Source of the DNA: Fidelibacterota bacterium
GTDB lineage: Bacteria > Pseudomonadota > Alphaproteobacteria > Rhodospirillales > Rhodospirillaceae
Direction: 5' to 3'
Assembly (NCBI GenBank): GCA_947476275.1
Contig: CANJPQ010000039.1
Location: forward strand, 1-37,299
DNA: 37,299 bases
Part shown: positions 10,524-18,412 of the stretch, one piece after another
Layout: each line of letters opens with the position of its first letter
Position numbering within the stretch: position 1 is the first letter of the stretch
The notes under the pieces: model-generated
What the model was told of the DNA's origin: nothing
The model's input: the letters and a program-made list of their open reading frames with translations, nothing else
The model's database searches: none
Position numbers and translations under genes: made by a program

Positions 10524-11960
10524 ATGGCTTCGCAAGTCGCAACTGCAGCAGGCAACGACATTCTGATCGTCGACGACGAGGCGGATATCCGCATCGCCGT
10601 CGCCGGCATCCTGGAGGACGAAGGCTTCGCCACCCGGGCGGCCGCCTCCGGCGAAGAGGCGATCGAACAGGTGAAGACCCGCGCACCCGCGGCGATCATC
10701 CTCGACATCTGGCTCGAAGGCAGCCGTCTGGACGGCCTTCAGGTGCTTGCGGCCTGCAAGAGCATGCGGCCCCATGTGCCGGTCATCATGGTGTCCGGTC
10801 ACGGCACCATCGAAACGGCGGTGAAGGCGATCCAACAAGGCGCCTATGACTTCATCGAGAAGCCGTTCGAGTCCGACCGCCTTCTGCTGATTCTCAAGCG
10901 CGCCATGGAGGCGGCCCGCCTCAAGCGCGAGAACCTGGAACTACGCAGCCGTGCGGGGTCGCCCGAAAGCCTCATCGGCAACTGCGCCGCGGTGAACGCC
11001 GTGCGCCGCACCGTCGAGCGCGTCGGACCCACCGGCAGCCGGGTGCTGATCACCGGGCCGGCGGGCTCGGGAAAAGAGGTTGTGGCGCGCCAGATCCATA
11101 TGCACGGCTCGCGCGCGAACGGTGCCTTCGTTGTCGTGAACTGCGCGGCGCTCCATCCGGATCGCCTGAATGACGTGCTGTTCGGCACCGCCGCCACGGC
11201 GGAAGGCGAACGCACCTTCGGCCTGTTCGAGATGGCCGACGGCGGAACCCTTTTGCTGGACGAAGTCGCCGACATGCCGTTGGCCACCCAAAGCCGCATC
11301 ATCCGCATCCTGCAGGATCAACGTCTGGAGCGTCCGGACGGCCATGGGCCGGTGGAGCTTGATGTGCGCATCATTGCCACCACCAACCGTGATTTGCGTG
11401 GCGAAATCAAACGCAGCCTGTTCCGCGAGGAATTGTTCTACCGGCTGAGTATCGTGCCCGTGCAGGTGCCGTCCTTGGCGGAACGTCGTGAAGATATCCC
11501 CGAACTCGCGCGCTACCTGATGGACCGTGCCGCGGCGATGGCGGGTCTGCCGCGCCGTATCCTCGGCGAGGATGCCATCACAGCGTTGCAGAGCTATCCG
11601 TGGCCGGGAAACGTGCGCCAGTTGCGCAATGTGATCGACTGGCTGCTGATCATGGCGCCGGGCGGCGCGTCCGATCCGATCCGCGCCGAAATGCTGCCGG
11701 CGGAAATCGGCAACGACACACCGCAGATGCTCAAGCTCCAGCGCTCGGACGAGATTATGACCCTGCCGCTGCGTGAAGCTCGCGAGATGTTCGAGCGCGA
11801 ATACCTCATGGCTCTGGTGATTCGCTACGGCGGCAACATCTCGCGCACCGCCGAATTCGTCGGCATGGAACGCTCCGCGCTGCATCGCAAGCTCAAGTCT
11901 CTCGGCGTCTCCACCGAAGCGCGTAACACCCGCGAGAATGGAGCAGGGGAGCCGGCGTGA
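10524..11960 (+). CDS. ntrX: Response regulator NtrX
   Basis: A 478-residue partner of NtrY. The receiver domain has DDE at 17-19 and phosphoacceptor Asp61 (IILDIWLEG). The AAA+ domain has Walker A GPAGSGKE at 178-185 and Walker B LLLDEVADM, but the place of the sigma54-contact GAFTGA loop reads FGTAATAEGERTFG (about 220-233), so classic sigma54 activation is not expected. This matches what is known for other alphaproteobacterial NtrX proteins. A Fis-type helix-turn-helix is at the end (SRTAEFVGMERSALHRKL). The start ATG follows three bases after ntrY. A paired palindrome follows the gene. Confidence 0.95.
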   Translation: MASQVATAAGNDILIVDDEADIRIAVAGILEDEGFATRAAASGEEAIEQVKTRAPAAIILDIWLEGSRLDGLQVLAACKSMRPHVPVIMVSGHGTIETAVKAIQQGAYDFIEKPFESDRLLLILKRAMEAARLKRENLELRSRAGSPESLIGNCAAVNAVRRTVERVGPTGSRVLITGPAGSGKEVVARQIHMHGSRANGAFVVVNCAALHPDRLNDVLFGTAATAEGERTFGLFEMADGGTLLLDEVADMPLATQSRIIRILQDQRLERPDGHGPVELDVRIIATTNRDLRGEIKRSLFREELFYRLSIVPVQVPSLAERREDIPELARYLMDRAAAMAGLPRRILGEDAITALQSYPWPGNVRQLRNVIDWLLIMAPGGASDPIRAEMLPAEIGNDTPQMLKLQRSDEIMTLPLREAREMFEREYLMALVIRYGGNISRTAEFVGMERSALHRKLKSLGVSTEARNTRENGAGEPA

Positions 11961-11977
11961 TCGTCTTTTCTTTTTGG

Positions 11978-12067
11978 TCGTCCTCGAACTTGATCCGAGG
12001 ACCCAGGGTTAAGAGCACCTCCCTGTACGTCTTGCCCCAGACCCTCGGGTCAAGCCCGAGGGTGACG
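11978..12067. repeat. Paired palindromic intergenic repeat, copy 1
   Basis: Two GC-rich hairpins lie back to back between ntrX and the aminotransferase gene. The first has arms TCCTCG / CGAGGA (11981-11986 and 11996-12001). The second has perfect 9-base arms ACCCTCGGG / CCCGAGGGT (12041-12049 and 12055-12063) around TCAAG. The outer ends read GTCGTC... and ...GTGAC, so the two hairpins face each other. The same design recurs at 21002-21093 and 22752-22852. It may act as an mRNA stabiliser or terminator after ntrX; that is inference. Confidence 0.75.
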
Positions 12068-12082
12068 TGTAGGGAATAGGCT

Positions 12083-12964
12083 ATGCCCCACCTCGCTTAC
12101 GTCAACGGCCGCTACCTTCCGCACCGTCACGCGCAAGTCTCCATCGACGATCGGGCGAGTCAATTCGCCGATGCGGTGTACGAAGTCACCTGTATCGCGA
12201 ACGGCCGGCCGGTGGATCATGCCGGCCATCTGACGCGCATAACGCGCTCGCTCAAAGAGCTCCGCATTTCCGGCGCGCCATCCGCCGCCGTCCTCACTGT
12301 GATCTGCCGCGAACTCGTACGGCGCAATCGCATCACGCGCGGCATCATCTATATACAGATCAGCCGCGGCATCGCGCCGCGTGCGCACGGCTTCCCCGCG
12401 GCCTCCGTGAAGCCCAGTGTCATCGTCACCGCGCGCGCCGTGGCGCCGCCGTCGGAGACCGTGGCGGAGCAGGGGGCCAAGGTGATCACGGCGGAAGACA
12501 TCCGCTGGGGCCGCTGCGATATCAAGTCGACGTCGCTGCTGCCCAATGTCCTCGCGCGTCAGGCGGCCGTGGAAGCCAAGGCCTTCGAGACGCTGCTCTA
12601 TACGCCCGAGGGCATGGTGACCGAGGCCAGTGCCTCCAATGCTTGGATGGTGGACAAAGACGGCACGATCCTCACCCATCCGCTTGGCCACGAGATTCTC
12701 GGAGGCGTCACGCGCGCCGCCGTCATCAAGCTGGCCAAGGACGCCGGCATTCCCGTGAAAGAACGCGCCTTCACATTGCAGGAGGCTCTGGCCGCCCGCG
12801 AAGTGTTCCTCACCGGCACGACAACCTTTGTCATGCCCATCGTCCAGGTCGACGACCGCGTCATCGCCAACGGCGCGCCGGGCACTGTCGCCCGGACCTT
12901 GCGGGCGCGCTATCTCGCCTATATCGCCCACGTCACGGAGACCGACGCCGCATGGAACGTGTAG
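12083..12964 (+). CDS. dat: Class IV PLP aminotransferase, D-amino acid transaminase type
   Basis: A 293-residue fold-type IV PLP enzyme. It starts with AYVNGRYLP and DDRASQFADAVYEV, the N-terminal signature of D-alanine aminotransferases. Lys148 in CDIKSTSLLPNVLA is the Schiff-base lysine, Glu181 in MVTEASASN contacts the pyridine nitrogen, and GGVTR and GTTTFVMPI complete the cofactor site. The expected role is making D-glutamate or D-alanine for peptidoglycan by transamination from a D-amino acid donor. A branched-chain (IlvE) or aminodeoxychorismate lyase function cannot be fully excluded, but the RxH-type motif and start favour Dat. It overlaps the following HAD gene by 13 bases. Confidence 0.9.
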   Translation: MPHLAYVNGRYLPHRHAQVSIDDRASQFADAVYEVTCIANGRPVDHAGHLTRITRSLKELRISGAPSAAVLTVICRELVRRNRITRGIIYIQISRGIAPRAHGFPAASVKPSVIVTARAVAPPSETVAEQGAKVITAEDIRWGRCDIKSTSLLPNVLARQAAVEAKAFETLLYTPEGMVTEASASNAWMVDKDGTILTHPLGHEILGGVTRAAVIKLAKDAGIPVKERAFTLQEALAAREVFLTGTTTFVMPIVQVDDRVIANGAPGTVARTLRARYLAYIAHVTETDAAWNV

Positions 12965-13659
12965 CGGCCCTCGCGCCGGCGGTCGATATCGCGGCCCTGG
13001 CGCATGATCTGACACCGCCGAAGGCCGTACTGTTCGATTGGGACAATACCCTGGTCGATACCTGGCCCTGCATCGGCAGGGCCACCAACATCACGCTGGA
13101 GACGATGGGCCATCCCATCTGGACCGAAGCCGAGATTCGCGAACGTGTTGCCGGCTCCCTGCGCGACACATTCCCGAAGATCTATGGCGATCGCTGGGAA
13201 GAGGCGCGGGAGGTCTACTACCGCGCGTTCGAGGCGGTCCACCTGGAAACCCTCGCCCCTTTACCGGGGGCGGAAGACCTTCTGCGTACGGCGCGGGAGG
13301 CCGGCCTCGTCATGGGGGTGGTCAGCAACAAGACCGGGAAGTATCTGCGCCAGGAAGTCGGGTATCTCGGCTGGGATCACTATTTCGCTCGCAAGGTCGG
13401 CGCCCAGGACGCGCCCCGCGACAAGCCGGCGCCGGACCCGATCTTCATGGCGCTTGCGGACACCGGCGTGTCCCCGGGCCCCGCGGTCTGGTTTGTGGGC
13501 GATGCAGGCGTCGATATTGAATGCGGGCGCGCCGCGGACTGCACGACGATCCTGCTGCATGGCGGAGCGGACAACGCGCCCCTATCTCCCCATCGGCACG
13601 CCGCAGATTGCACCACACTGGCGCGGCTCATCTCTGCCGCTATCGCCGCAAGGCATTGA
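12952..13659 (+). CDS. HAD-superfamily phosphatase (phosphoglycolate phosphatase-like)
   Basis: A 235-residue haloacid dehalogenase hydrolase. Motif I FDWDNTLVDT gives the nucleophile Asp29 and acid Asp31; motif II is VVSNKTG; motif III/IV is DKPAPDP and FVGDAGVDIECG. An alpha-helical cap between motifs I and II is of the Gph type. The substrate cannot be told from sequence; phosphoglycolate or another small phosphate ester is likely. The ATG at 12952 lies within the end of dat, so the genes are coupled; the same reading frame stays open further upstream but that part is out-of-frame dat. Its end is followed by an AT-rich run before hfq. Confidence 0.88.
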   Translation: MERVAALAPAVDIAALAHDLTPPKAVLFDWDNTLVDTWPCIGRATNITLETMGHPIWTEAEIRERVAGSLRDTFPKIYGDRWEEAREVYYRAFEAVHLETLAPLPGAEDLLRTAREAGLVMGVVSNKTGKYLRQEVGYLGWDHYFARKVGAQDAPRDKPAPDPIFMALADTGVSPGPAVWFVGDAGVDIECGRAADCTTILLHGGADNAPLSPHRHAADCTTLARLISAAIAARH

Positions 13660-13800
13660 TATATATATATTTATTTGCAGCGGTGATGGCCAATAAAATT
13701 CAGCGGTTGCGCAGGCGGGGAAAATCGGATGCACTCCGCCGCCCACCCCGCCGGGGTTAAGAAGCAACAAAAGCAACAACGTCAAAAGGGTGCACCTGCG
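13660..13800 (+). promoter_or_regulatory. hfq upstream region with AT-rich tract
   Basis: This 141-base gap begins with an alternating TA run (about 13660-13674) that stands out in GC-rich DNA and then has GGGGAAAA and the lysine-rich AAGAAGCAACAAAAGCAACAACG stretch just before the hfq start, which is a CAACAA-rich leader. It probably contains the hfq promoter; I cannot place -35 and -10 boxes with certainty. Because the open frame extends upstream to 13729, a longer Hfq with an AKQQ-rich N-terminus cannot be strictly excluded, but no known Hfq has this. Confidence 0.4.
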
Positions 13801-14067
13801 ATGTCCGCCGAAAAGGCCCAGAACGTTCAGGACGTCTTCCTCAACGCGATCCGCAAGAACAAAACCCCGGTTACGGTGTTCCTCGTAAACGGTGTGAAGC
13901 TGCAAGGCATCGTCACCTGGTTCGACAACTTCTCCATGTTGTTGCGCCGCGACGGACACACCCAGCTGGTCTATAAGCACGCCATCTCGACGGTCATGCC
14001 GTCGACCCCCGTCCCGCTGTTCGAGCCCAAGGACGAGGCCGGCGAAAAACAAGAGGCGGCCACCTAA
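13801..14067 (+). CDS. hfq: RNA chaperone Hfq
   Basis: An 88-residue Sm-like protein that forms hexameric rings and pairs small RNAs with mRNAs. The Sm1 motif [19 protein letters not shown] and the Sm2 motif YKHAIST are intact, with the conserved QNVQDVFLN start and K/T-rich surfaces. An acidic C-terminal tail ([10 protein letters not shown]) is short, as usual in alphaproteobacteria. ATG 13801 is the start, as [11 protein letters not shown] matches the family N-terminus. hflX follows after 7 bases, the conserved hfq-hflX order. Confidence 0.98.
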   Translation: MSAEKAQNVQDVFLNAIRKNKTPVTVFLVNGVKLQGIVTWFDNFSMLLRRDGHTQLVYKHAISTVMPSTPVPLFEPKDEAGEKQEAAT

Positions 14068-14074
14068 GGCCGAT

Positions 14075-15427
14075 TTGCCCACGTCGCTCCACGATACTAA
14101 GACACCAGCTACCCGCACCATCATCGTACATCCGCGCTTTAAATCGCGGCCCCACGCGGGCGGCGAGAAGGGCGGGGCGCGCCCGCGTTCGGACCAGGAC
14201 GAGCGCGCCCGTCTGGACGAGGCGATCGGATTGGCAGCGGCAATCGATCTCCAGGTGGTTCATGCAGAGACGATCACCCTGGCAGAGCCCCGCGCCGCCA
14301 CGCTGCTCGGCAGTGGAACCGTGGATCGCTTCGCTGATCTGGTGAAGGAACACGAGGCACAGCTTGTCGTGATCGATGGGCATTTGTCGCCCGGCCAGCA
14401 GCGCAGCCTCGAGAAGGCCTGGAATGCTAAAGTGATCGACCGAACCGGCTTGATCCTGGAGATTTTCGGCGCGCGCGCGCGTACCCGCGAAGGTCAGTTG
14501 CAGGTCGAACTTGCCCACCTCGAATACCAGCGCAGCCGGTTGGTGCGCAGCTGGACCCACCTTGAGCGCCAGCGCGGCGGCTTCGGCTTCCTCGGCGGTC
14601 CCGGCGAAACCCAGATCGAGATCGACCGCCGCTTGATCGGCGAGCGCATCGTGCGTCTCAAGAAGGAAATCGAGACGGTCACGCGCACGCGCCAGCTCCA
14701 TCGCCAGGCCCGCGCCCGGGTGCCGTACCCGATCGTCGCGCTTGTCGGCTACACCAATGCTGGCAAATCGACCCTGTTCAACACGCTCACCAAGGCGGGC
14801 GTTGTGGCGCGGGATCAGTTGTTCGCCACCCTCGATCCGACCATGCGGCACATCAAACTGCCGTCGGGTCGCACCGCCATCCTGTCCGATACCGTCGGCT
14901 TCGTCTCCGACCTGCCGCACGAGCTGGTTGCCGCTTTCCGTGCCACCCTCGAAGAGGTGCTGGAAGCCAATGTCGTGATTCACGTCCGTGACGTCTCGCA
15001 CGAGGAATCCGATTCCCAGCGCCGCGATGTGGAAGACGTCCTGAAACAGCTCGGCATCGATCCCGAAAACGGCGAGCGTCCGGTGCTTGAGGCGCTCAAC
15101 AAGATCGATCTCCTCGATGAGGACGCCCGCCTGCGCGTGCTTGGCGATGCCGCGCGCAGCCCGCGCGCCGTGGCCGTGTCCGCGGTGACGGGCGAGGGGC
15201 TCGATGGCTTGTTGGCGGCCATCGACCGGGACCTGTCCCGCACGCGTCGCACCCTCGACGTGGCGGTGCCGATCTACGACGGCGAGACCATTGCCTGGCT
15301 CTACAGCCACGGCGAAGTGCTGTCGCGCGCGGATGACGAAACCGAAGCGCATCTCACGGTGTTGCTCGATCCGGCCGATACCGCGCGCTTGGAAAAGCGC
15401 GATGCCGTGCGTGTGCAATCCGCATGA
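14075..15427 (+). CDS. hflX: GTPase HflX, ribosome-associated
   Basis: A 450-residue translational GTPase that splits or rescues stalled 70S ribosomes. The N-terminal HflX domain (about 45-215) contains LGSGTVDRFADLV and the QLQVELAHLEYQRSRLVRSWTH helix region with the GGFGFLGGPGETQIE loop. The G domain has G1 GYTNAGKST (from about 225), G3 DTVGFVSDLP and G4 NKIDLL. The likely start is TTG 14075, 7 bases after hfq with an AAGG nearby; no better ATG exists upstream. Its end overlaps the start of the inositol-monophosphatase-family gene by four bases. Confidence 0.96.
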   Translation: MPTSLHDTKTPATRTIIVHPRFKSRPHAGGEKGGARPRSDQDERARLDEAIGLAAAIDLQVVHAETITLAEPRAATLLGSGTVDRFADLVKEHEAQLVVIDGHLSPGQQRSLEKAWNAKVIDRTGLILEIFGARARTREGQLQVELAHLEYQRSRLVRSWTHLERQRGGFGFLGGPGETQIEIDRRLIGERIVRLKKEIETVTRTRQLHRQARARVPYPIVALVGYTNAGKSTLFNTLTKAGVVARDQLFATLDPTMRHIKLPSGRTAILSDTVGFVSDLPHELVAAFRATLEEVLEANVVIHVRDVSHEESDSQRRDVEDVLKQLGIDPENGERPVLEALNKIDLLDEDARLRVLGDAARSPRAVAVSAVTGEGLDGLLAAIDRDLSRTRRTLDVAVPIYDGETIAWLYSHGEVLSRADDETEAHLTVLLDPADTARLEKRDAVRVQSA

Positions 15428-16236
15428 CCCGATTCGGCAGCACCGCGCTCCATGAGCGGGTCGTCGCCGCCCTGAAGGAAGTCGCCGGCGAATCCATTGT
15501 GCCGCGCTTCAACAAACTGCGGAAAGAAGACGTTCGGGCCAAGACCCACCCGGCCGATCTTGTCACCATCGCCGATGAGGAAGCCGAGCAGCGTCTCACG
15601 CCGATCCTGCGGGGCGCCCTGCCGGGCTCGCGTGTGATTGGTGAAGAGAGTGTCGCGGCCGATCCCGGCCTGCTCAAACTCTTGGCCGAGGATCATCCGG
15701 TCTGGGTCATCGACCCCATCGACGGCACCAGCAATTTCGTCAACGGCATCCCGCGTTTCGCCGTCATCATCGCCTTGATTGCCCGCGGCGAGACGATCAT
15801 GGGCTGGATCCACGATCCGCTCACGGGAAAGACGATCGCGGCGGAGCAGGGGGCGGGTGCGTGGGAAACCGCTATCGCCGGCGACGTGATCCGCCGCGAA
15901 TTGCCTGCGCCGCCGTTTGCATTGAAGGATATGACCGTTGCGCTACATCCCCGCGCCTTTGCCAAGTCTTTGGGAAAGTTTGCGCGCAATCTCCGTCTCG
16001 GCAGCGCCGCTCACGACTATTGGACACTCACCGCCGGCGATATGCAGTTGCTTGCCTATCGCAGCCTGAAGCCATGGGATCACGCCGCCGGTGTGCTGAT
16101 CCATCGCGAGGCGGGTGGCCACAATGCGATGCTGAACGGGATGCCGTATCGCCCGGCATTGCCCAACCAAGAATGGCTGTTGCTGGCGCCGAACGATGCC
16201 CTGTGGCGCGAAGCCGCAGAAATGGCGGAGCGTTAA
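15424..16236 (+). CDS. Inositol monophosphatase family protein
   Basis: A 270-residue Mg2+-dependent phosphatase. Metal ligands are in GEES (E73-type motif), DPIDGTSNF (the DPxDGTxNF signature, about 97-105) and the C-terminal WDHAAGVLI motif. Substrates in this family include inositol phosphate, histidinol phosphate and PAP, and the gene alone does not decide. The start ATG overlaps the end of hflX, so it is cotranscribed with hfq-hflX. It converges on the lipoprotein gene 7 bases downstream. Confidence 0.9.
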   Translation: MTRFGSTALHERVVAALKEVAGESIVPRFNKLRKEDVRAKTHPADLVTIADEEAEQRLTPILRGALPGSRVIGEESVAADPGLLKLLAEDHPVWVIDPIDGTSNFVNGIPRFAVIIALIARGETIMGWIHDPLTGKTIAAEQGAGAWETAIAGDVIRRELPAPPFALKDMTVALHPRAFAKSLGKFARNLRLGSAAHDYWTLTAGDMQLLAYRSLKPWDHAAGVLIHREAGGHNAMLNGMPYRPALPNQEWLLLAPNDALWREAAEMAER

Positions 16237-16243
16237 GCCCGGT

Positions 16244-16960
16244 CTACTTCTTCTTTTTTGCCAGCGCGTCGAGTGCGGCGTCGTCCTTGTCCCCGGTGTC
16301 CTTCTCGACATTCGACGGTGCGCCGCCGGTCTTCGGGTCGACCGCCAGCTTGGCGATCAGGCGCGGCGGAACGTCGCGGAAGTTGCGGATCTTCCAGTCG
16401 TACATCGTGTAGCCCGGGGTGGGCGACTTGCGTACAAACTGTGCATTGTGTTCCAGCACCTCGGCGTCGGTGACGATCCGGAACAGGCCTTGGGTCGTCA
16501 TCCCGACCGCTTCGAGCTTGCTGGCGTATTGCCGGCCGGCGCCGGAACCGGCGACGGAGATGTTGCCCTCCTCCGTCGTGCGCAGACGGAACACCGGGGC
16601 CTGACGGCTGATGAAGGTCACCATCTGGTGCGCGCCGAAGAAGCGTCCTTCCCGATAGTATTTCACCTGGAAACGGCCGCGGCCCAGGGAGTTGACCTCC
16701 TTGAAACTCGAATCCCGCTTCAGCTGCTCGCCGTACAGCTTGACGGTCTTCTGGGTTTCGGGGCTGTCCTTGATGTTGCCGCGCGCATATTCGCTGAAGA
16801 ACGGCGCGTTGGTCAGTACGCCGTTGTAGGTGATGCCGTAGGCGCCCAGCTTGGTGAAGCGGATCTCCGCCTCGTATTGATCCGGCACAAAGCAGGAGGC
16901 AAAGGCGAGCACGGACGCCAAAACCACGACCGCATAGCCGACCAGCCGGCGCGCGTTCAT
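16244..16960 (-). CDS. Putative lipoprotein of unknown function
   Basis: A 238-residue protein with an N-terminal hydrophobic stretch and a lipobox-like FASC at about 20-23, so probably lipid-anchored in the envelope. The mature part is mostly beta-like with aromatic residues (YEAEIRF, FQVKYYREGRF, YTMYDWKIRNF) and ends in a charged tail with AKKKK. I do not recognise the family. The ATG at 16960 overlaps the mazG stop (ATGA), so it is cotranslated with mazG, but no functional link is evident. Confidence 0.75.
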   Translation of the reverse strand: MNARRLVGYAVVVLASVLAFASCFVPDQYEAEIRFTKLGAYGITYNGVLTNAPFFSEYARGNIKDSPETQKTVKLYGEQLKRDSSFKEVNSLGRGRFQVKYYREGRFFGAHQMVTFISRQAPVFRLRTTEEGNISVAGSGAGRQYASKLEAVGMTTQGLFRIVTDAEVLEHNAQFVRKSPTPGYTMYDWKIRNFRDVPPRLIAKLAVDPKTGGAPSNVEKDTGDKDDAALDALAKKKK

Positions 16961-17778
16961 GTGCGCTCCTCGTGCTTGGCGGCGACCCAGAGGGCTTCCA
17001 TCTCGTCGAGCGTGGCTTGGTCAGGGGTCCGTCCCTGGGCGGCCAGCATCTCCTCGATGCGCCGGAAGCGGCGTTCGAACTTGAGGTTGGTCCCGCGCAG
17101 GGCCGTGCCTGGGTCGATCTCGGCTTTGCGCGCCAGGTTGACGCAGGCGAACAGCACGTCGCCGATCTCGTCGGTCAGGCGGTCCTTGGAGCCGCCGGAC
17201 TCGAACTCGGCGGCGACCTCCTCGACCTCCTCGCGGATCTTGCCGACCACGTCCTTAGCCTCGGTCCAGTCGAAGCCAACCCGTGCGGCGCGCTTCTGGA
17301 ATTTCTCGGCTTGCTTGAGGGCAGGGAGGCCGGCGGGCAAATTGTCGAACACGCTCGGTGCCTTACCCTCGGCCGCCGCCTTGGCCGCGCGCTCGGCGGC
17401 TTTGGTCGCTTCCCAGGCGGTGGTTTGCGCCGCTGCATTGGCGATCTTCACTTCACCGAATACATGAGGATGGCGGCGGATCATCTTGTCGCATATGGCT
17501 GCAACCACATCGTGAAAGGCGAAGTGCCCGGCCTCTTCGGCCATGTGGGCATGGAACACGACCTGGAAGAGGAGGTCGCCCAATTCGTCCCGCAGACCGT
17601 CGATGTCGTTACGCGAGATGACATCCGCCACCTCATAGGCTTCTTCGATGGTGTAGGGGGCGATGGTGGCGAAGGTTTGCGCCACGTCCCACGGGCACCC
17701 GGCCGTCGGGTCCCGCAGTCGGGCCATGATACCCAGCAGGGTGAGGATATCGGCGGGCGGGGCGTGGTCGTCGGGCAT
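16957..17778 (-). CDS. mazG: Nucleoside triphosphate pyrophosphohydrolase MazG
   Basis: A 273-residue house-cleaning enzyme that hydrolyses (d)NTPs and lowers ppGpp-type stress signals in E. coli. Two tandem MazG folds are visible. The first, with CPWD, EEAYEVADVI and ELGDLLFQVVFHA, covers about 12-110; the second, with EEVEEVAAEF and EIGDVLFACVNLARK, covers about 190-250. Length matches the family (about 263). I took ATG 17778 as start (MPDDHAPP); the frame stays open to a TTG at 17808. An Ala-rich linker (AAERAAKAAAEG) separates the domains. Confidence 0.95.
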   Translation of the reverse strand: MPDDHAPPADILTLLGIMARLRDPTAGCPWDVAQTFATIAPYTIEEAYEVADVISRNDIDGLRDELGDLLFQVVFHAHMAEEAGHFAFHDVVAAICDKMIRRHPHVFGEVKIANAAAQTTAWEATKAAERAAKAAAEGKAPSVFDNLPAGLPALKQAEKFQKRAARVGFDWTEAKDVVGKIREEVEEVAAEFESGGSKDRLTDEIGDVLFACVNLARKAEIDPGTALRGTNLKFERRFRRIEEMLAAQGRTPDQATLDEMEALWVAAKHEERT

Positions 17779-17815
17779 CGCACCGATCACGGATGGGAAC
17801 AGCGGCAATCGCCGT

Positions 17816-17956
17816 TCAGCTCAACTGGATAGCCTGTGGATAATAGCGGATCCGGGGTGCCTGCTCGACGGCCCCGGCCTCGGTTAGCGCGGACAGAACT
17901 TCGGCCCGACGAACGTCATCGCGTTCGTCGTACAGAATCACGACATACAAAAGCAC
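17816..17956 (-). CDS. Possible small protein with YVVILYD motif
   Basis: A 46-residue reverse-strand frame from GTG 17956 to TGA 17816-17818, too short for routine calling. It begins VLLYVVILYDERDDVRRAEV, a beta-strand-like start followed by a charged helix, and ends RYYPQAIQLS. The codon third positions are only moderately GC-rich compared with neighbours. The start of the second small frame (18096-18284) has a similar YVVLLFDLEDA stretch. The opening faintly resembles Cas2, but no Cas1 or CRISPR repeats are near. Coding status is uncertain. Confidence 0.25.
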   Translation of the reverse strand: MLLYVVILYDERDDVRRAEVLSALTEAGAVEQAPRIRYYPQAIQLS

Positions 17957-18095
17957 TAAACCCGCCCGGCCTGTAAGGAAATTGCAAGCGCACCGATAGT
18001 GCCTGCCAAATTGGCGGCATTCAACGGAACCTATTCAATGCGCACCATTTTTTCCCATCGCCGGGAACCAGGGGGGCGGCCCTGACACCGTAGAG

Positions 18096-18284
18096 TCACA
18101 GCCTATAGCCGCTGGCGGCGGGCGTGTCGTTCAGCGGTCTCCTGGCACATGCATGCGCGTCGTACCGGTTGCGGGCGTCGACTGTGTCGGCGCTCACGAC
18201 GGCATCCTCAAGGTCGAACAACAAAACAACATAGGCGGCTCTCGGGGTGTCCCGCGTACCCATTGCACGAAGGAATTGTCGCAT
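18096..18284 (-). CDS. Possible small protein with YVVLLFDLED motif
   Basis: A 62-residue reverse-strand frame from ATG 18284. It contains AAYVVLLFDLEDAVVSADTVDAR, then an Arg-rich tail. Its start codon lies within the perfect inverted repeat at 18282-18297, and no strong ribosome site is visible. It resembles the small frame at 17816-17956 in the YVV-L-D...D-V pattern. It may be a real small protein, a gene remnant, or chance. Confidence 0.3.
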   Translation of the reverse strand: MRQFLRAMGTRDTPRAAYVVLLFDLEDAVVSADTVDARNRYDAHACARRPLNDTPAASGYRL

Positions 18285-18297
18285 AATGTATATTATG
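18282..18297. promoter_or_regulatory. Perfect 16-base inverted repeat in AT-rich spot (operator-like)
   Basis: CATAATGTATATTATG has 6-base arms CATAAT/ATTATG around GTAT. It is the most AT-rich point in a GC-rich region and sits about 115 bases before the two-TM protein start and over the start of the small reverse frame. This is a reasonable place for a regulator site or -10 element. No binding protein is known. Confidence 0.4.
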
Positions 18298-18412
18298 AGA
18301 ATAAAAGGGTGGCGGTTTTCCGCCGTTTCGGACTTAGGTTGGCGTGCGTTCCGGCTTCTCGGAACAATTGCCGATCGATGCCGTTACTCTAGCCATCACC
18401 CGAATCCCGCGC

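Noticed and set aside
17816-17956. Cas2-like start (YVVILYDERDD) in a small frame
   Set aside because: Cas2 is about 90 residues and lies with Cas1 and repeats; neither is present here, and the rest of the frame does not match.
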